Positions 1-7,624 are shown, numbered from the stretch's first letter. The stretch is DNA of 16,402 nt from 66-474 sp035717365 (GCA_035717365.1 DASTIS010000271.1:1-16402), one strand, 5' to 3'. Notes: generated by a model not told the origin, from the sequence alone. Program-made: numbers and translations.

Positions 1-1469
1 ATTGCGAGCGCGGGATGTCGGCACACCCCTGCGGCGAGTGCGCGATCTGCAAGGCGGTCGATGCCGGGCGTTTCGTCGACCTGATCGAGATCGATGCGGC
101 CAGCAACACCGGCGTCGACGACGTGCGCGAAGTGATCGAGAACGCGCAATATGCGCCGGCGCGCGGCCGCTACAAGGTGTACCTCGTCGACGAGGTGCAC
201 ATGCTTTCGAAGAGTGCCTTCAACGCGTTGTTGAAAACGCTGGAAGAGCCACCCGAACACGTCAAGTTCCTGCTGGCCACCACCGATCCGCAGAAGTTGC
301 CGGTGACGGTGTTGTCGCGTTGCCTCAGGTTCGGCCTGAAACGCCTGCTGCCCGACCAGATCACGGGCCAGATGCGGATGATCCTCGGCGAGGAAGGTGT
401 TGCTTTCGACGACGGCGCAATCGAGGAACTCGCGCGCGGCGCGGATGGCTCGCTCCGCGATGGGCTGTCGTTGCTGGACCAGGCGATTGCCCACGGCGGC
501 GGGACACTGCGCGTGGATGACGTGCGCGCGATGCTCGGCACCATTGCGGACAACGATGTCGGCACGCTGTTGCGCGCGCTGGCGGAAGGTGACGGCAAGG
601 CTCTGCTGGCCGAGGCCGACCGCATCGCCGGCCTGTCGCCGGACTTTGCGATGGTGCTGGAACAGTTGGCGAACGCGCTGCATCGCATCCAGTTGCGTCA
701 ACTGGTGCCGGGCTTCGCGGGCGACGAGGCCGAACGCGAAATGCTCGATACGCTGGCCGGCGAGGTCGATCCCGAAGACGTGCAGGTGTGGTACCAGTTC
801 GCGCTGAACGGACGCCGCGACCTGCCACTCGCGCCGGACATGCGTGCCGGATTCGAGATGACGCTGTTGCGCATGCTGGCGTTTTGCGGCAGCCGGGCGG
901 GGGCCGAGCCTCCAGCGCGGCGTACCGAGCCGGCAACATCGGCACGTCCGGCCCGCACGCCGGAACGATCCGCGGCAGCGGCCGCCGCGCCCGTGGCGCA
1001 TGCCGCCCCAAAGGCATCGCAAGTGGTTGCCGATGCGCCGGACCAACCGGCGCAGGCCGAACCGGACGTCCCGCGGATCGACGGATTGGCCGACTGGGAG
1101 GCCTGGATCGGATTGGCCAAGCTGGGTGGCCCGGTCGGGCAACTCGCCCGGCACGCCCTGCCGAAGTCCTTCGAAGCCGATGTGCTGACGCTGGTGCTGA
1201 AGCCCGAGCACATGGTTTTCTGCAGTGACGCCCTGTGCGGGCAGTTGCAAACCGAGCTGGGCGATGCAATCGGGCGCAAGCTGAGGGTGCGGGTCGTCGC
1301 GGCCGAAGCCGTCGCCGACACACCGGCCGCGCGGGCGGCGAAGGCTCGATCCGATCGGCAGGCGGCAGCGGAACGGGCGCTGGCCGAAGATCCGATCGTC
1401 CAGGATTTCCAGCGCCAGCTTGGCGCCGAAATCATCCCCGAGAGCATTCGACCCACAGGTACACGATGA
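1..1469 (+). CDS. dnaX: DNA polymerase III subunit gamma/tau, 3' part (5' end outside window)
   Basis: DnaX is the ATPase motor of the clamp loader, which places the beta sliding clamp on primed DNA and, as tau, links polymerase cores. The reading frame is open through the left edge, so the N-terminus with Walker A lies outside. The four zinc-binding cysteines of the AAA+ domain are visible at nt 3, 30, 39 and 48, with the same 9-3-3 residue spacing as E. coli. Walker B (LVDE, about nt 183) and the SRC arginine-finger motif (about nt 315) follow, then sensor 2 (GSLRDGLSLLDQA). An Ala/Pro-rich linker (about nt 900-1070) leads to a tau-type C-terminal domain ending in AEIIPESIRP. No A-rich slippery site for making the short gamma form is seen. 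The stop overlaps the ybaB start as ATGA, which implies translational coupling. Confidence 0.97.
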   Translation, partial: CERGMSAHPCGECAICKAVDAGRFVDLIEIDAASNTGVDDVREVIENAQYAPARGRYKVYLVDEVHMLSKSAFNALLKTLEEPPEHVKFLLATTDPQKLPVTVLSRCLRFGLKRLLPDQITGQMRMILGEEGVAFDDGAIEELARGADGSLRDGLSLLDQAIAHGGGTLRVDDVRAMLGTIADNDVGTLLRALAEGDGKALLAEADRIAGLSPDFAMVLEQLANALHRIQLRQLVPGFAGDEAEREMLDTLAGEVDPEDVQVWYQFALNGRRDLPLAPDMRAGFEMTLLRMLAFCGSRAGAEPPARRTEPATSARPARTPERSAAAAAAPVAHAAPKASQVVADAPDQPAQAEPDVPRIDGLADWEAWIGLAKLGGPVGQLARHALPKSFEADVLTLVLKPEHMVFCSDALCGQLQTELGDAIGRKLRVRVVAAEAVADTPAARAAKARSDRQAAAERALAEDPIVQDFQRQLGAEIIPESIRPTGTR

Positions 1470-1792
1470 TGAAAGAACAGTTGGGGCAATTGATGCAGCA
1501 GGCGCAGCGCATGCAGGAAGAACTCAAGCGCGCGCAGGAGGAAATCGCCAAGCTGGAAGTCACCGGCAGCGCGGGTGGCGGCATGGTGGAAGTCACCATG
1601 ACCGGCCGCCACGAAGTACGCCGCGTGCGCATCGACCGCAAGATGATGGCCGACGATCCGGAGATGACCGAAGACATGGTCGTCGCCGCGCTCAATGACG
1701 CGGTCAACAAGGTTGCCGAGATGAGCCAGCAGAAACTCGGCGGGGTGAGTTCCGGCATGAACCTTCCGCCCGGGTTCAAGCTTCCGTTCTGA
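1466..1792 (+). CDS. ybaB: YbaB/EbfC family nucleoid-associated protein
   Basis: This 108-residue protein belongs to the YbaB/EbfC family of small dimeric DNA-binding proteins that coat the nucleoid. The family length is about 105-110 residues. The N-terminal third is a Met/Gln/Glu-rich helix (LGQLMQQAQRMQEELKRAQ), followed by the conserved EVTGSAGGGMVEVTMTG strand region and the family-typical ending SSGMNLPPGFKLPF. Two adjacent ATG codons (1466 and 1469) could start it. I chose 1466 because it overlaps the dnaX stop as ATGA and has an AGGT box at 1457-1460; 1469 is nearly as good. The position between dnaX and recR is the classical arrangement in gammaproteobacteria. Confidence 0.95.
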   Translation: MMKEQLGQLMQQAQRMQEELKRAQEEIAKLEVTGSAGGGMVEVTMTGRHEVRRVRIDRKMMADDPEMTEDMVVAALNDAVNKVAEMSQQKLGGVSSGMNLPPGFKLPF

Positions 1793-1795
1793 ATC

Positions 1796-1872
1796 GGGGT
1801 CAGAGTCACTTTCCCGGAAACGGCTCAGAGTGACGACCGTAAATCGCGCCCCGGAAAAGTGACTCTGACCCC
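1796..1872. repeat. Inverted-repeat (REP/MITE-like) element between ybaB and recR
   Basis: Two 22-base arms, 1796-1817 and 1851-1872, are inverted copies matching at 21 of 22 positions. The left arm starts GGGGTCAGAGTCAC and the right arm ends GTGACTCTGACCCC. The 33-base spacer contains a third, partial copy (CTCAGAGTGAC, 1824-1834) and a short ACGG/CCGT stem (1820-1823 with 1837-1840). The element starts 3 bases after the ybaB stop and ends 9 bases before the recR ATG. From general knowledge, GGGGTCAGAGT-type palindromes are frequent in proteobacterial genomes near REP-associated transposases. Assignment to that class is inference, since no transposase is in view. Confidence 0.8.
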
Positions 1873-1881
1873 GGCTTCCCG

Positions 1882-2487
1882 ATGTCCAACGAATCCAACC
1901 TCCTCGCCGAACTGATCGAAGCCTTGCGTTGCCTGCCAGGCGTCGGCGCCCGGAGCGCGCAACGCATGGCGTTCCATCTGCTGGAGCGCGATCGTGACGG
2001 CGGCATGCGGCTTGCGGGCGTGCTGGACAAGGCAATGCAGCACATCGGGCATTGCAAGTCCTGCCGCAATTTCAGCGAAAGCGATGAATGCGCGATTTGC
2101 GCCAATGGCTCGCGCGACGCCGCGCTGCTGTGCGTGGTGGAAACGCCCGCAGACCTGCTCGCGATCGAACAGGCGACCGGTTATCGCGGGCGCTATTTCG
2201 TGCTGATGGGAAGGCTGTCGCCGCTGGACGGTTTGGGCCCCCACGAGCTCGGCATCGATCTGTTGACGCGCAGGCTGGGCAACGGCGAGGTGCGCGAGAT
2301 AGTGATTGCGACCAACCCCACCGTGGAGGGCGAGGCGACGGCGCACTGGCTCGGGCAGTTGGCGCGAGCGGCAGGCGTGCGCGCCACACGGCTTGCGCAC
2401 GGCGTGCCGCTCGGAGGCGAACTGGAATACGTCGATCGCGGGACGCTCGCGCACGCGTTCGGAAGCCGGCTTGCCCTCGACGATTGA
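1882..2487 (+). CDS. recR: Recombination mediator protein RecR
   Basis: RecR acts with RecF and RecO to load RecA onto SSB-coated single-stranded DNA at gaps. The 201-residue length equals that of the E. coli protein. Order of parts: N-terminal helix-hairpin-helix region with LRCLPGVGARSAQRMAFHLL (about 15-34); a four-cysteine zinc motif at C58, C61, C70 and C73; a Toprim domain (about 81-176) with VVETPADLLAIE and ATNPTVEGEATA; and the C-terminal HGVPLGGELEYVD stretch. The ATG at 1882 aligns with known RecR N-termini. However, the 9 bases between the upstream repeat and the start (GGCTTCCCG) contain no Shine-Dalgarno sequence, which is unusual beside other genes here. It is probably transcribed with dnaX-ybaB. 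Confidence 0.97.
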   Translation: MSNESNLLAELIEALRCLPGVGARSAQRMAFHLLERDRDGGMRLAGVLDKAMQHIGHCKSCRNFSESDECAICANGSRDAALLCVVETPADLLAIEQATGYRGRYFVLMGRLSPLDGLGPHELGIDLLTRRLGNGEVREIVIATNPTVEGEATAHWLGQLARAAGVRATRLAHGVPLGGELEYVDRGTLAHAFGSRLALDD

Positions 2488-2522
2488 TGCTGCTTTCCCT
2501 TCACTTGCGAAGAGCCATCCCC

Positions 2523-2625
2523 CCGCGCGCGGTGCGCGCGGCCCCCTTCCTTCGGAAGGGGGTGAGATGCGAGCCCGCGCCCCGCGCGCGTTTGCTTTGC
2601 TCCGCCCTTCGTGTCGAAGGGCGGA
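2523..2625. repeat. Three consecutive perfect stem-loops between recR and hinT
   Basis: The 184-base recR-hinT gap holds three perfect hairpins in a row. The first is CCGCGCGC/GCGCGCGG (2523-2530 with 2534-2541). The second is a 9-bp stem (2542-2550 with 2554-2562) with loop TTC. The third is an 11-bp stem TCCGCCCTTCG/CGAAGGGCGGA (2601-2611 with 2615-2625) with loop TGT. None is followed by a T-run, so they are not textbook intrinsic terminators. They may be a REP/BIME-type repeat, an mRNA 3'-end stabiliser for recR, or a poor terminator. The sequence between stems is strongly GC-biased and has no convincing coding signal. Confidence 0.6.
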
Positions 2626-2671
2626 GTCGTTATGCTTCATGGACACCCTTGACACCGAATCCGAGCACGCC

Positions 2672-3019
2672 ATGTCCGACACCATTTTCGACAAGATCGT
2701 CCGCCGCGAGATTCCCGCCGACGTTGTCTACGAGGACGACGACATCCTGGCGTTCCGCGACCTCCATCCGCAGGCGCCGGTGCACGTGCTGTTCGTTCCA
2801 AAGCACGCATCGCTGCCGACCTTGAACGATTGCGACGCGGCTGACGCACCGTTGCTGGGCAAGCTGCTGCTCGCGGCGTCCGCCTACGCCAAACGCGAAG
2901 GTTTCGCCGACGAGGGCTATCGCTGCGTGATCAACTGCAACAGCGGCGGCGGGCAGACCGTGTTCTACCTCCACGTCCACCTGCTGGCCCGCCGAAAGAT
3001 GCCCGAACGCATGACGTAA
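2672..3019 (+). CDS. hinT: HIT-family (HinT-like) purine nucleoside phosphoramidase homologue with altered His triad
   Basis: HinT proteins hydrolyse adenosine phosphoramidates and acyl-adenylates, using a His-x-His-x-His-x-x active site. This 115-residue protein has the family N-terminus (TIFDKIVRREIPADVVYEDD), the PQAPVHVLFVPK segment with the conserved upstream His38, and the GGGQTV loop. The triad reads Y99-L-H101-V-H103: the middle His, the nucleophile in characterised Hint proteins, and the last His are kept, but the first is Tyr, coded TAC where CAC would give His. The C-terminus (RRKMPERMT) also departs from the usual GGR..WPPG-like or longer tail. I chose ATG 2672 because homology begins there; an in-frame ATG at 2639 would add 11 unconserved residues. 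Fold assignment is secure; activity is uncertain. Confidence 0.93.
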   Translation: MSDTIFDKIVRREIPADVVYEDDDILAFRDLHPQAPVHVLFVPKHASLPTLNDCDAADAPLLGKLLLAASAYAKREGFADEGYRCVINCNSGGGQTVFYLHVHLLARRKMPERMT

Positions 3020-3027
3020 CGCGGCAG

Positions 3028-3055
3028 CGCGGCGACGCTCGGGAGCGTTGCCGCG
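3028..3055. terminator. Stem-loop between convergent hinT and slp, possible bidirectional terminator
   Basis: CGCGGCGACGCTC (3028-3040) pairs with GAGCGTTGCCGCG (3043-3055), with one G:T wobble and a tight turn. It lies in the 55-base gap between two converging genes, which is where a shared terminator is expected. There is no T-run on either strand, so termination is inferred from position and stem strength only. Confidence 0.5.
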
Positions 3056-3074
3056 TGGCCTGCCGGCGGGCGCT

Positions 3075-3659
3075 TCAGTCCTTCTTCGGCGGTGGCGGGT
3101 TCCGCGGCACGACGATCACGCGTGGCGGGTAATACCACGGGCCGTAGCCGCCCCATGGACCCCAACCGCCCCAGAACGGATCGCCCCACGGGCCCCATGG
3201 GTCGTTGTACGGGCGATTCACGTACATCGGCCGCTTGGGCCACAGGTAAATGTTGTTGGCTTCGACCCTGGGATAGGTGTAGTCGAATTCGCCGATCTTG
3301 TGCTGCACGGTGCCGTCGAGCGTGCCAGTCACGGTGATCTCGCCACCCTTGCGGAATACCTCGGGGTCGTAAAACCCCTGCTTGCACGCAACGAACCGCC
3401 CGAGGCTGTCCTCGGCGCCGCGTTCCGGCCGCGCCTGCGAGTCCAGCGGCTGCGCCAGCACGAAGAAGCAGGTCTGCTGCTCGCGCGGTTGGGTCTCGAT
3501 GATCTCGCCGCCCCAGCGAACCTGGGTGGCTTGTGCGGTGCCGCTGCGCGCGGCATCCAGCGTGACGGGGGTGAAATTGCCTTGCAGCGGTTTCGGGATG
3601 GTGGCGCAGCCACCCAGGGCCAGCGCACCCACGACGGCCAACAACAATCGACGTGACAT
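3075..3659 (-). CDS. slp: Slp family outer-membrane lipoprotein with Trp/Gly/Pro-rich tail
   Basis: The 194-residue product begins with a lipoprotein signal peptide (SRRLLLAVVGALALGGC) with lipobox L15-G16-G17-C18. Ala at the +2 position is consistent with sorting to the outer membrane. The body matches the Slp family: QVRWGGEIIE (46-55), a GRF segment, GFYDPEVFRKGGEITVTGTLDG (95-116) and a YPRVEANNIYLWP stretch. The molecular role of Slp proteins is not well established; E. coli Slp is linked to stationary-phase and acid stress. After about residue 150 the protein becomes a low-complexity tail rich in Trp, Gly and Pro (WGPWG motifs), ending PPPPKKD. Start choice is strong: GGAGG at 3666-3670 lies 6 bases upstream of ATG. 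It follows tgpA by 32 bases on the same strand and is probably its operon partner. Confidence 0.9.
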   Translation of the reverse strand: MSRRLLLAVVGALALGGCATIPKPLQGNFTPVTLDAARSGTAQATQVRWGGEIIETQPREQQTCFFVLAQPLDSQARPERGAEDSLGRFVACKQGFYDPEVFRKGGEITVTGTLDGTVQHKIGEFDYTYPRVEANNIYLWPKRPMYVNRPYNDPWGPWGDPFWGGWGPWGGYGPWYYPPRVIVVPRNPPPPKKD

Positions 3660-3691
3660 GACGAGCCTCCGGGGAAAATGAACCGACCCGT

Positions 3692-5686
3692 TTATTTAAC
3701 CACACGGCGGGGCCGGAAACGACTTACGAGCTTCACGAACGCACGTGTCCGTTCAGGCGGCGGTTCGGCATGCGCATAACGCAGCACGAGGTATTCCGTT
3801 GCCAGTTCGCGCAGTTGGATCGCGGCTCCGGGTAGTTGGTGCACCGCGCGGTGGTAAAAGTTGCGTGGGCCTTCGGTAGGACCGCGCACGATTCGAAGCT
3901 TGGCGAGCTTGCGTTGCAGGCGCAGTTGCGCGGTCGCCAGCGCGTCACGTGGCTTGTGGCGCGGCCGCAGCGACGCCAGCAGCGCGCCCGCGCCCAGGGC
4001 CAGGAATACCGTGACCGCCAGCGCGATCCCGAGCATCTGGACGCTGGTGTGGTCGATCCCGAATGGTCGGAACAGGCGGGCCTGCTTCAAGGCATCGAAG
4101 CCCATCACCGCCTGCCCCCACCAGCGGTTGATCACGTCGAGCCGGTTGCGCCAGGGCAGCCACCATCCGCTACCGCCGCCATCGATGCCGCCCATGGCAC
4201 CGTCGGTGCTGGCGAGCAGCACCCGGCTGACCGCGGCGGTGGGATCGACCCGCACCCAGCCGCGGCCGGCCAGCCAGACCTCCGACCAGGAATGCGCGTT
4301 CGACTGGCGGACCAGCAGATAGTGCGCGAACTCGTTCCAGTAGCCACCTTGATATCCGATCACCACCCGCGCGGGAATCCCGGCCGCGCGCATCAGGAAG
4401 GTGAAGGCGCTGGCGTAGTGTTCGCAGAATCCGGTTTTCGTATCGAACAGGAAGTCGTCGATGCTGTTGCGGCCCAGTGGCGGCGCGTCGAGGTCGTAGG
4501 CGAAACCACCGTCGTGGAAAAGCCGCAGTGCGTCGCGCACGATCGCGCGATCGTCGGAGCCGGCCCGGGTGCGCCAGCTCGCGGCCAGCGCCCGCGCGCG
4601 CGGATCGTAGCCCTGCGGCAGTTGCAGTGCAGCGGCACGCACGCGCGGAGCGAGTCCCGCCGGCGCCAGGCGATAGTCCGTCGCCGAAGTGACGCGATAG
4701 CGAACCGTCTGGTCGATCGGCTTGATCGACCACAAGGTGCGGTCGGGGCCCATCCCCGCGCCCTCCGGCGTGTCGACCGGCAAGTCCAGCGCGAACATCC
4801 AGTGCTGGTGGGTTGCGAGCAGGGTGACGGTGTAACGGGTGACCGGCCCGCGCGCGCCGACGGGCACCGGCGGTCGGCGGCGGGTGGCCATGGCGCCGGG
4901 CAACCACGCGCGTCCGTCGAAATCCCACAACACCATGCCGCGGAAATAGCGCCGGTCTTCCGGTGGCGGCGCGCCGCCGTCGAAACCGATCCGCATCGCG
5001 ACCGAATTGTCCGTCAGCAGTTGTTGCAGGTCGCCGGGCGCCATTCGGTCGGAGATGCCCGTGCGCGCCACACCACTGCCCGGCGAGCCCCACAGCGGCG
5101 TACCCAGTCGCGGGATCAACAAGAACCCCAGGAGTGCGGCGGGCAGGCTCGCTGCCAGCAAGACGGTCGCCGGTTTGAAGGCGCTCAGCCAGCGCGGTTG
5201 GGACAGGCCGGGTTCGAGCGCGCGCAGCGTTGCGAGCGCGGGCAACAGCATCAGCCCCACGAGGATGGTGAATCCGAGCGACTGGTCGAACAGCAGCGCG
5301 CTCATCAGGATGAAACACGCGAAGCCGACCGCCATCCGCGCGTCGCGCGTCGATTCGCTCTCCAGCGCCTTGAGCACCAGCAAGCCGCACACGATGGCCG
5401 CGCCCGGTTCCTGCCCGAGCGGCGAACCGTAGACCGCGGTCACCGTGGCCGGGATCGCCACCAGCATCACCACCCGCAGCCACGCCGCGACGCGCCGGTG
5501 CCGGTGTCGGCGCTGCCACCAGCGCGCCGCGAGGATCGCGATCAGCGCGGCGGTGTACCACGCCGGCATGTGCGGGGCATGCGCTGCCACCACGCACAGC
5601 ACGGTCGCACACAGCAGATTGAAGGGCATCGCGCCGAGCGCGGAAGCAACGACGCGGGTTCCCGGTGGCGGGGTTCGGCGCCTCAC
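3692..5686 (-). CDS. tgpA: TgpA-type membrane transglutaminase-like protein (DUF3488 / transglutaminase / DUF4129)
   Basis: The 664-residue product has the family architecture. Hydrophobic N-terminal membrane segments (about 18-190) are followed by a periplasmic transglutaminase-like domain and one C-terminal membrane helix (about 550-573), then a short cytoplasmic DUF4129-like tail. The papain-like triad is visible as Cys421 (TGFCEHYASAF), His465 (NAHSWSEVW) and Asp481 (VRVDPTAA). TgpA of Pseudomonas aeruginosa is an essential inner-membrane protein of this family; the physiological substrate is unknown. I chose the GTG at 5686 because it overlaps the DUF58 stop as GTGA and has GGAG 5 bases upstream. 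An ATG at 5629 would give 645 residues but lacks a ribosome site. It sits in the common MoxR-DUF58-TgpA trio. Confidence 0.93.
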   Translation of the reverse strand: MRRRTPPPGTRVVASALGAMPFNLLCATVLCVVAAHAPHMPAWYTAALIAILAARWWQRRHRHRRVAAWLRVVMLVAIPATVTAVYGSPLGQEPGAAIVCGLLVLKALESESTRDARMAVGFACFILMSALLFDQSLGFTILVGLMLLPALATLRALEPGLSQPRWLSAFKPATVLLAASLPAALLGFLLIPRLGTPLWGSPGSGVARTGISDRMAPGDLQQLLTDNSVAMRIGFDGGAPPPEDRRYFRGMVLWDFDGRAWLPGAMATRRRPPVPVGARGPVTRYTVTLLATHQHWMFALDLPVDTPEGAGMGPDRTLWSIKPIDQTVRYRVTSATDYRLAPAGLAPRVRAAALQLPQGYDPRARALAASWRTRAGSDDRAIVRDALRLFHDGGFAYDLDAPPLGRNSIDDFLFDTKTGFCEHYASAFTFLMRAAGIPARVVIGYQGGYWNEFAHYLLVRQSNAHSWSEVWLAGRGWVRVDPTAAVSRVLLASTDGAMGGIDGGGSGWWLPWRNRLDVINRWWGQAVMGFDALKQARLFRPFGIDHTSVQMLGIALAVTVFLALGAGALLASLRPRHKPRDALATAQLRLQRKLAKLRIVRGPTEGPRNFYHRAVHQLPGAAIQLRELATEYLVLRYAHAEPPPERTRAFVKLVSRFRPRRVVK

Positions 5687-6645
5687 GGCATCTCCGCGAG
5701 CGCGGTCAGGCAACGGTGGTAATGCGCGGCATCGGTGGCGGGACCCAGTGGACGACGATCTTCCAGAATCAGAATCCAGGGGTGCGCCGCGGCGTAGGCG
5801 GCCGACACCCACCCGGCCAGGTACGAGATGCGGGTCTCGCGGTCCAGTCCCGACAAGGTATCCCAGTCGAAGCGCAGCGGCTGGCTCGGCGCCGCGCGGT
5901 CGAATTCGCGCACCAGCAAGTGCTCGTGGCGCGCGCTGGCTTTCCACGCGACGTGCCGGATCGGGTCGCCGGGGTGGTAGTCGCGCAGGCCCGCGAACTC
6001 GTCGCCGCCGGCGGCGCGTTCGTTCGGATCGTCGGTGCGCGCGGTCGGCGCGTCTTTGTGCAGGATGCGTGGGTACACCAGCGCGTGCTGATCGGGCGTG
6101 ATCCAGCTCCACGCGCGGAACAGGCCGAACGGCAGGGTGCTGGAGACGTGCATGCGCGGCAGCGGCATCCAGCCGCGCAATTCGGTGGGGATCGTCACGG
6201 TGGCGCGGCTGGCGCCCGGCTGCAACGGACAAGGTTGTTCCAGTTTGTCGACCGCGATGCGCAATCCGTGCCTGGCGCGGCGGTCGTCGGCGAAGGCAAG
6301 GTGCAACGGCAACCGCGCGCCACAGAATCCATGATCGGCGTGGACGGAGCGCAGCGTGAGATCATGCAATTCGCGCCAGGTCAGCAACATGCTGCTGGCG
6401 AGCGCCGCGCCGAGCATGCAGGTCAGGAGCAGCGCCGCGTTGTTCTGGTAGTTGAGCGCGCCGATCAGCATCGTGGCGAGCAGGACCCCGAAACCCAGCC
6501 CCGCGCGGGTCGGCACGATGTAGATGCGTCGGCGGTCGAGGCGCACCGGCAGGGGTTCCGGTTTGCGCCCGCGCATCAACGACCGGGACCAACGCCGTGT
6601 GCGCGCCAGGAACCCGGGCGGCGTGCCTTGCGCGAGGCCGTCCAT
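5683..6645 (-). CDS. DUF58 domain-containing membrane protein
   Basis: The 320-residue protein has two hydrophobic segments near the N-terminus (about 47-66 and 70-90) followed by a soluble region. The DUF58 signature is clear: EFAGLRDYHPGDPIRHVAWKASAR at about 216-239. DUF58 proteins are typically encoded between a MoxR ATPase and a transglutaminase-like or VWA-domain protein, as here. They are thought to act with the ATPase in assembling or maturing envelope or enzyme complexes, but the biochemical role is not known. I chose ATG 6645 over a longer frame reaching 6696 because the latter would run well into moxR, whereas 6645 follows the moxR stop by 7 bases and has GAGG at 6651-6654 with 5-base spacing. 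Confidence 0.92.
   Translation of the reverse strand: MDGLAQGTPPGFLARTRRWSRSLMRGRKPEPLPVRLDRRRIYIVPTRAGLGFGVLLATMLIGALNYQNNAALLLTCMLGAALASSMLLTWRELHDLTLRSVHADHGFCGARLPLHLAFADDRRARHGLRIAVDKLEQPCPLQPGASRATVTIPTELRGWMPLPRMHVSSTLPFGLFRAWSWITPDQHALVYPRILHKDAPTARTDDPNERAAGGDEFAGLRDYHPGDPIRHVAWKASARHEHLLVREFDRAAPSQPLRFDWDTLSGLDRETRISYLAGWVSAAYAAAHPWILILEDRRPLGPATDAAHYHRCLTALAEMP
5692..5695 (-). promoter_or_regulatory. Ribosome binding site deciding the tgpA GTG start
   Basis: Read on the minus strand, GGAG lies 5 bases before the GTG at 5686, inside the last codons of the DUF58 gene. The internal ATG at 5629 has no comparable box, so this site favours the GTGA-overlap start and translational coupling. 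Confidence 0.6.
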
Positions 6646-6652
6646 GCGCGCC

Positions 6653-7624
6653 TCACTCCACCGCGACGGATTCCAGCAGCGTCTGCGCCAGCGCATCGCG
6701 CGCCACGTTGCGTGCCGGGATCAGTCGGTGGCCCGCGACGCCGACGAATACGGCTTGCACGTCTTCCGGCAGCACGAAGTCGCGATCGCCCAGCAACGCC
6801 CAGGCCCGCGCGCAGGCCAGCAGCGCGAGTCCGGCGCGAGGCGACAATCCGGTGCGGATGTCGTGGTGCTTGCGGCTGGCGGTCACCAGCGCCTGCACGT
6901 AATCGAGCAGCGCGGGGCTGGCCTTGATCGCGCGCGCCTGTGCGCGCAGCCCCAGGATGCCTGGCCCGGACAGGCACGCCGACAAGCCTTCGACCATCGT
7001 GGAACGATCCTCGCCGGTGAGCAGCCTGCGTTCGGCTTCGGCATCGGGATAATCGAGCGCGATGCGCAGCATGAAGCGATCGAGTTGCGAGTCGGGCAGG
7101 GGATAGGTTCCGGCCATGTCGAGCGGGTTCTGGGTTGCGACCACGAAGAACGGCTGCTGCAGCGCACGGCTTGCCCCGTCCACGGTCACCTGGCCTTCGG
7201 CCATCGCTTCCAGCAGCGCGCTCTGGGTCTTGGGGGTCGCGCGGTTGATTTCGTCGGCCAGCAGCAATTGCGCGAAGATCGGCCCGGACTGGAACCGGAA
7301 GGCGCCGCTGTCGCGATCGAACACGCTGACCCCGACGATGTCGCTGGGCAGCAGATCGGAGGTGAACTGGATGCGCCGGAAGGTCAGGCCCAGGGTCGCC
7401 GCCAGCGCATGCGCAAGGGTGGTCTTGCCGACGCCCGGCACGTCCTCCACCAGCAGGTGACCGCCTGCCAGGAGGCATGCGAACGCCATACGCACCGGCT
7501 GGTTTTTGCCGACCAGGACGTCGTTGACCTGCGCCAGAGCGGCATCGAGGCATTGCCGCGGCAAGTCGTCCGCGGAGGCCGGGGTTGTCTGGATTGCCGT
7601 GGCAAGGTTCTGGTCCATGACCAT
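6653..7624 (-). CDS. MoxR family AAA+ ATPase
   Basis: MoxR ATPases are chaperone-like AAA+ proteins that help assemble or activate partner complexes, often with proteins of the DUF58/VWA type. The 323-residue length fits the family. Visible motifs: Walker A PGVGKTT (63-69), Walker B LLLADEINRA (120-129), sensor 1 VVATQNP (161-167), the arginine-bearing LPDSQLDRF (176-184) and a C-terminal lid with TGLSPRAGLALLACARAWAL. Two in-frame ATGs, 7624 and 7618, precede the domain. Neither has a clear Shine-Dalgarno sequence, and I give the longer. The frame stays open upstream into maf, but that part is the out-of-frame shadow of maf. The gene follows maf by 65 bases and leads the MoxR-DUF58-TgpA-Slp set. 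Confidence 0.95.
   Translation of the reverse strand: MVMDQNLATAIQTTPASADDLPRQCLDAALAQVNDVLVGKNQPVRMAFACLLAGGHLLVEDVPGVGKTTLAHALAATLGLTFRRIQFTSDLLPSDIVGVSVFDRDSGAFRFQSGPIFAQLLLADEINRATPKTQSALLEAMAEGQVTVDGASRALQQPFFVVATQNPLDMAGTYPLPDSQLDRFMLRIALDYPDAEAERRLLTGEDRSTMVEGLSACLSGPGILGLRAQARAIKASPALLDYVQALVTASRKHHDIRTGLSPRAGLALLACARAWALLGDRDFVLPEDVQAVFVGVAGHRLIPARNVARDALAQTLLESVAVE

Noticed and set aside
1007..1013. C CCA AAG heptamer in the dnaX linker, fitting the X XXY YYZ pattern for -1 frameshifting to make gamma
   Set aside because: It is not the A AAA AAG type known in E. coli dnaX. The -1 frame stays open to 1228, adding about 70 residues rather than an early stop, and no convincing stimulatory stem or upstream Shine-Dalgarno-like signal was seen.
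2649..2654. TTGACA, a perfect -35 box, upstream of hinT
   Set aside because: It is only 18 bases from the ATG, so a -10 at proper spacing would fall on the start codon; no -10 is present.
2639..2671. Earlier in-frame ATG for hinT adding 11 residues
   Set aside because: The extra residues have no counterpart in HIT proteins and the ATG lacks a properly spaced ribosome site; homology begins at the ATG at 2672.
3836..5722. Long plus-strand open frame opposite tgpA
   Set aside because: It is antisense to a gene with an intact catalytic triad and family architecture; its composition is Arg/Gln/Ala-rich without motifs.
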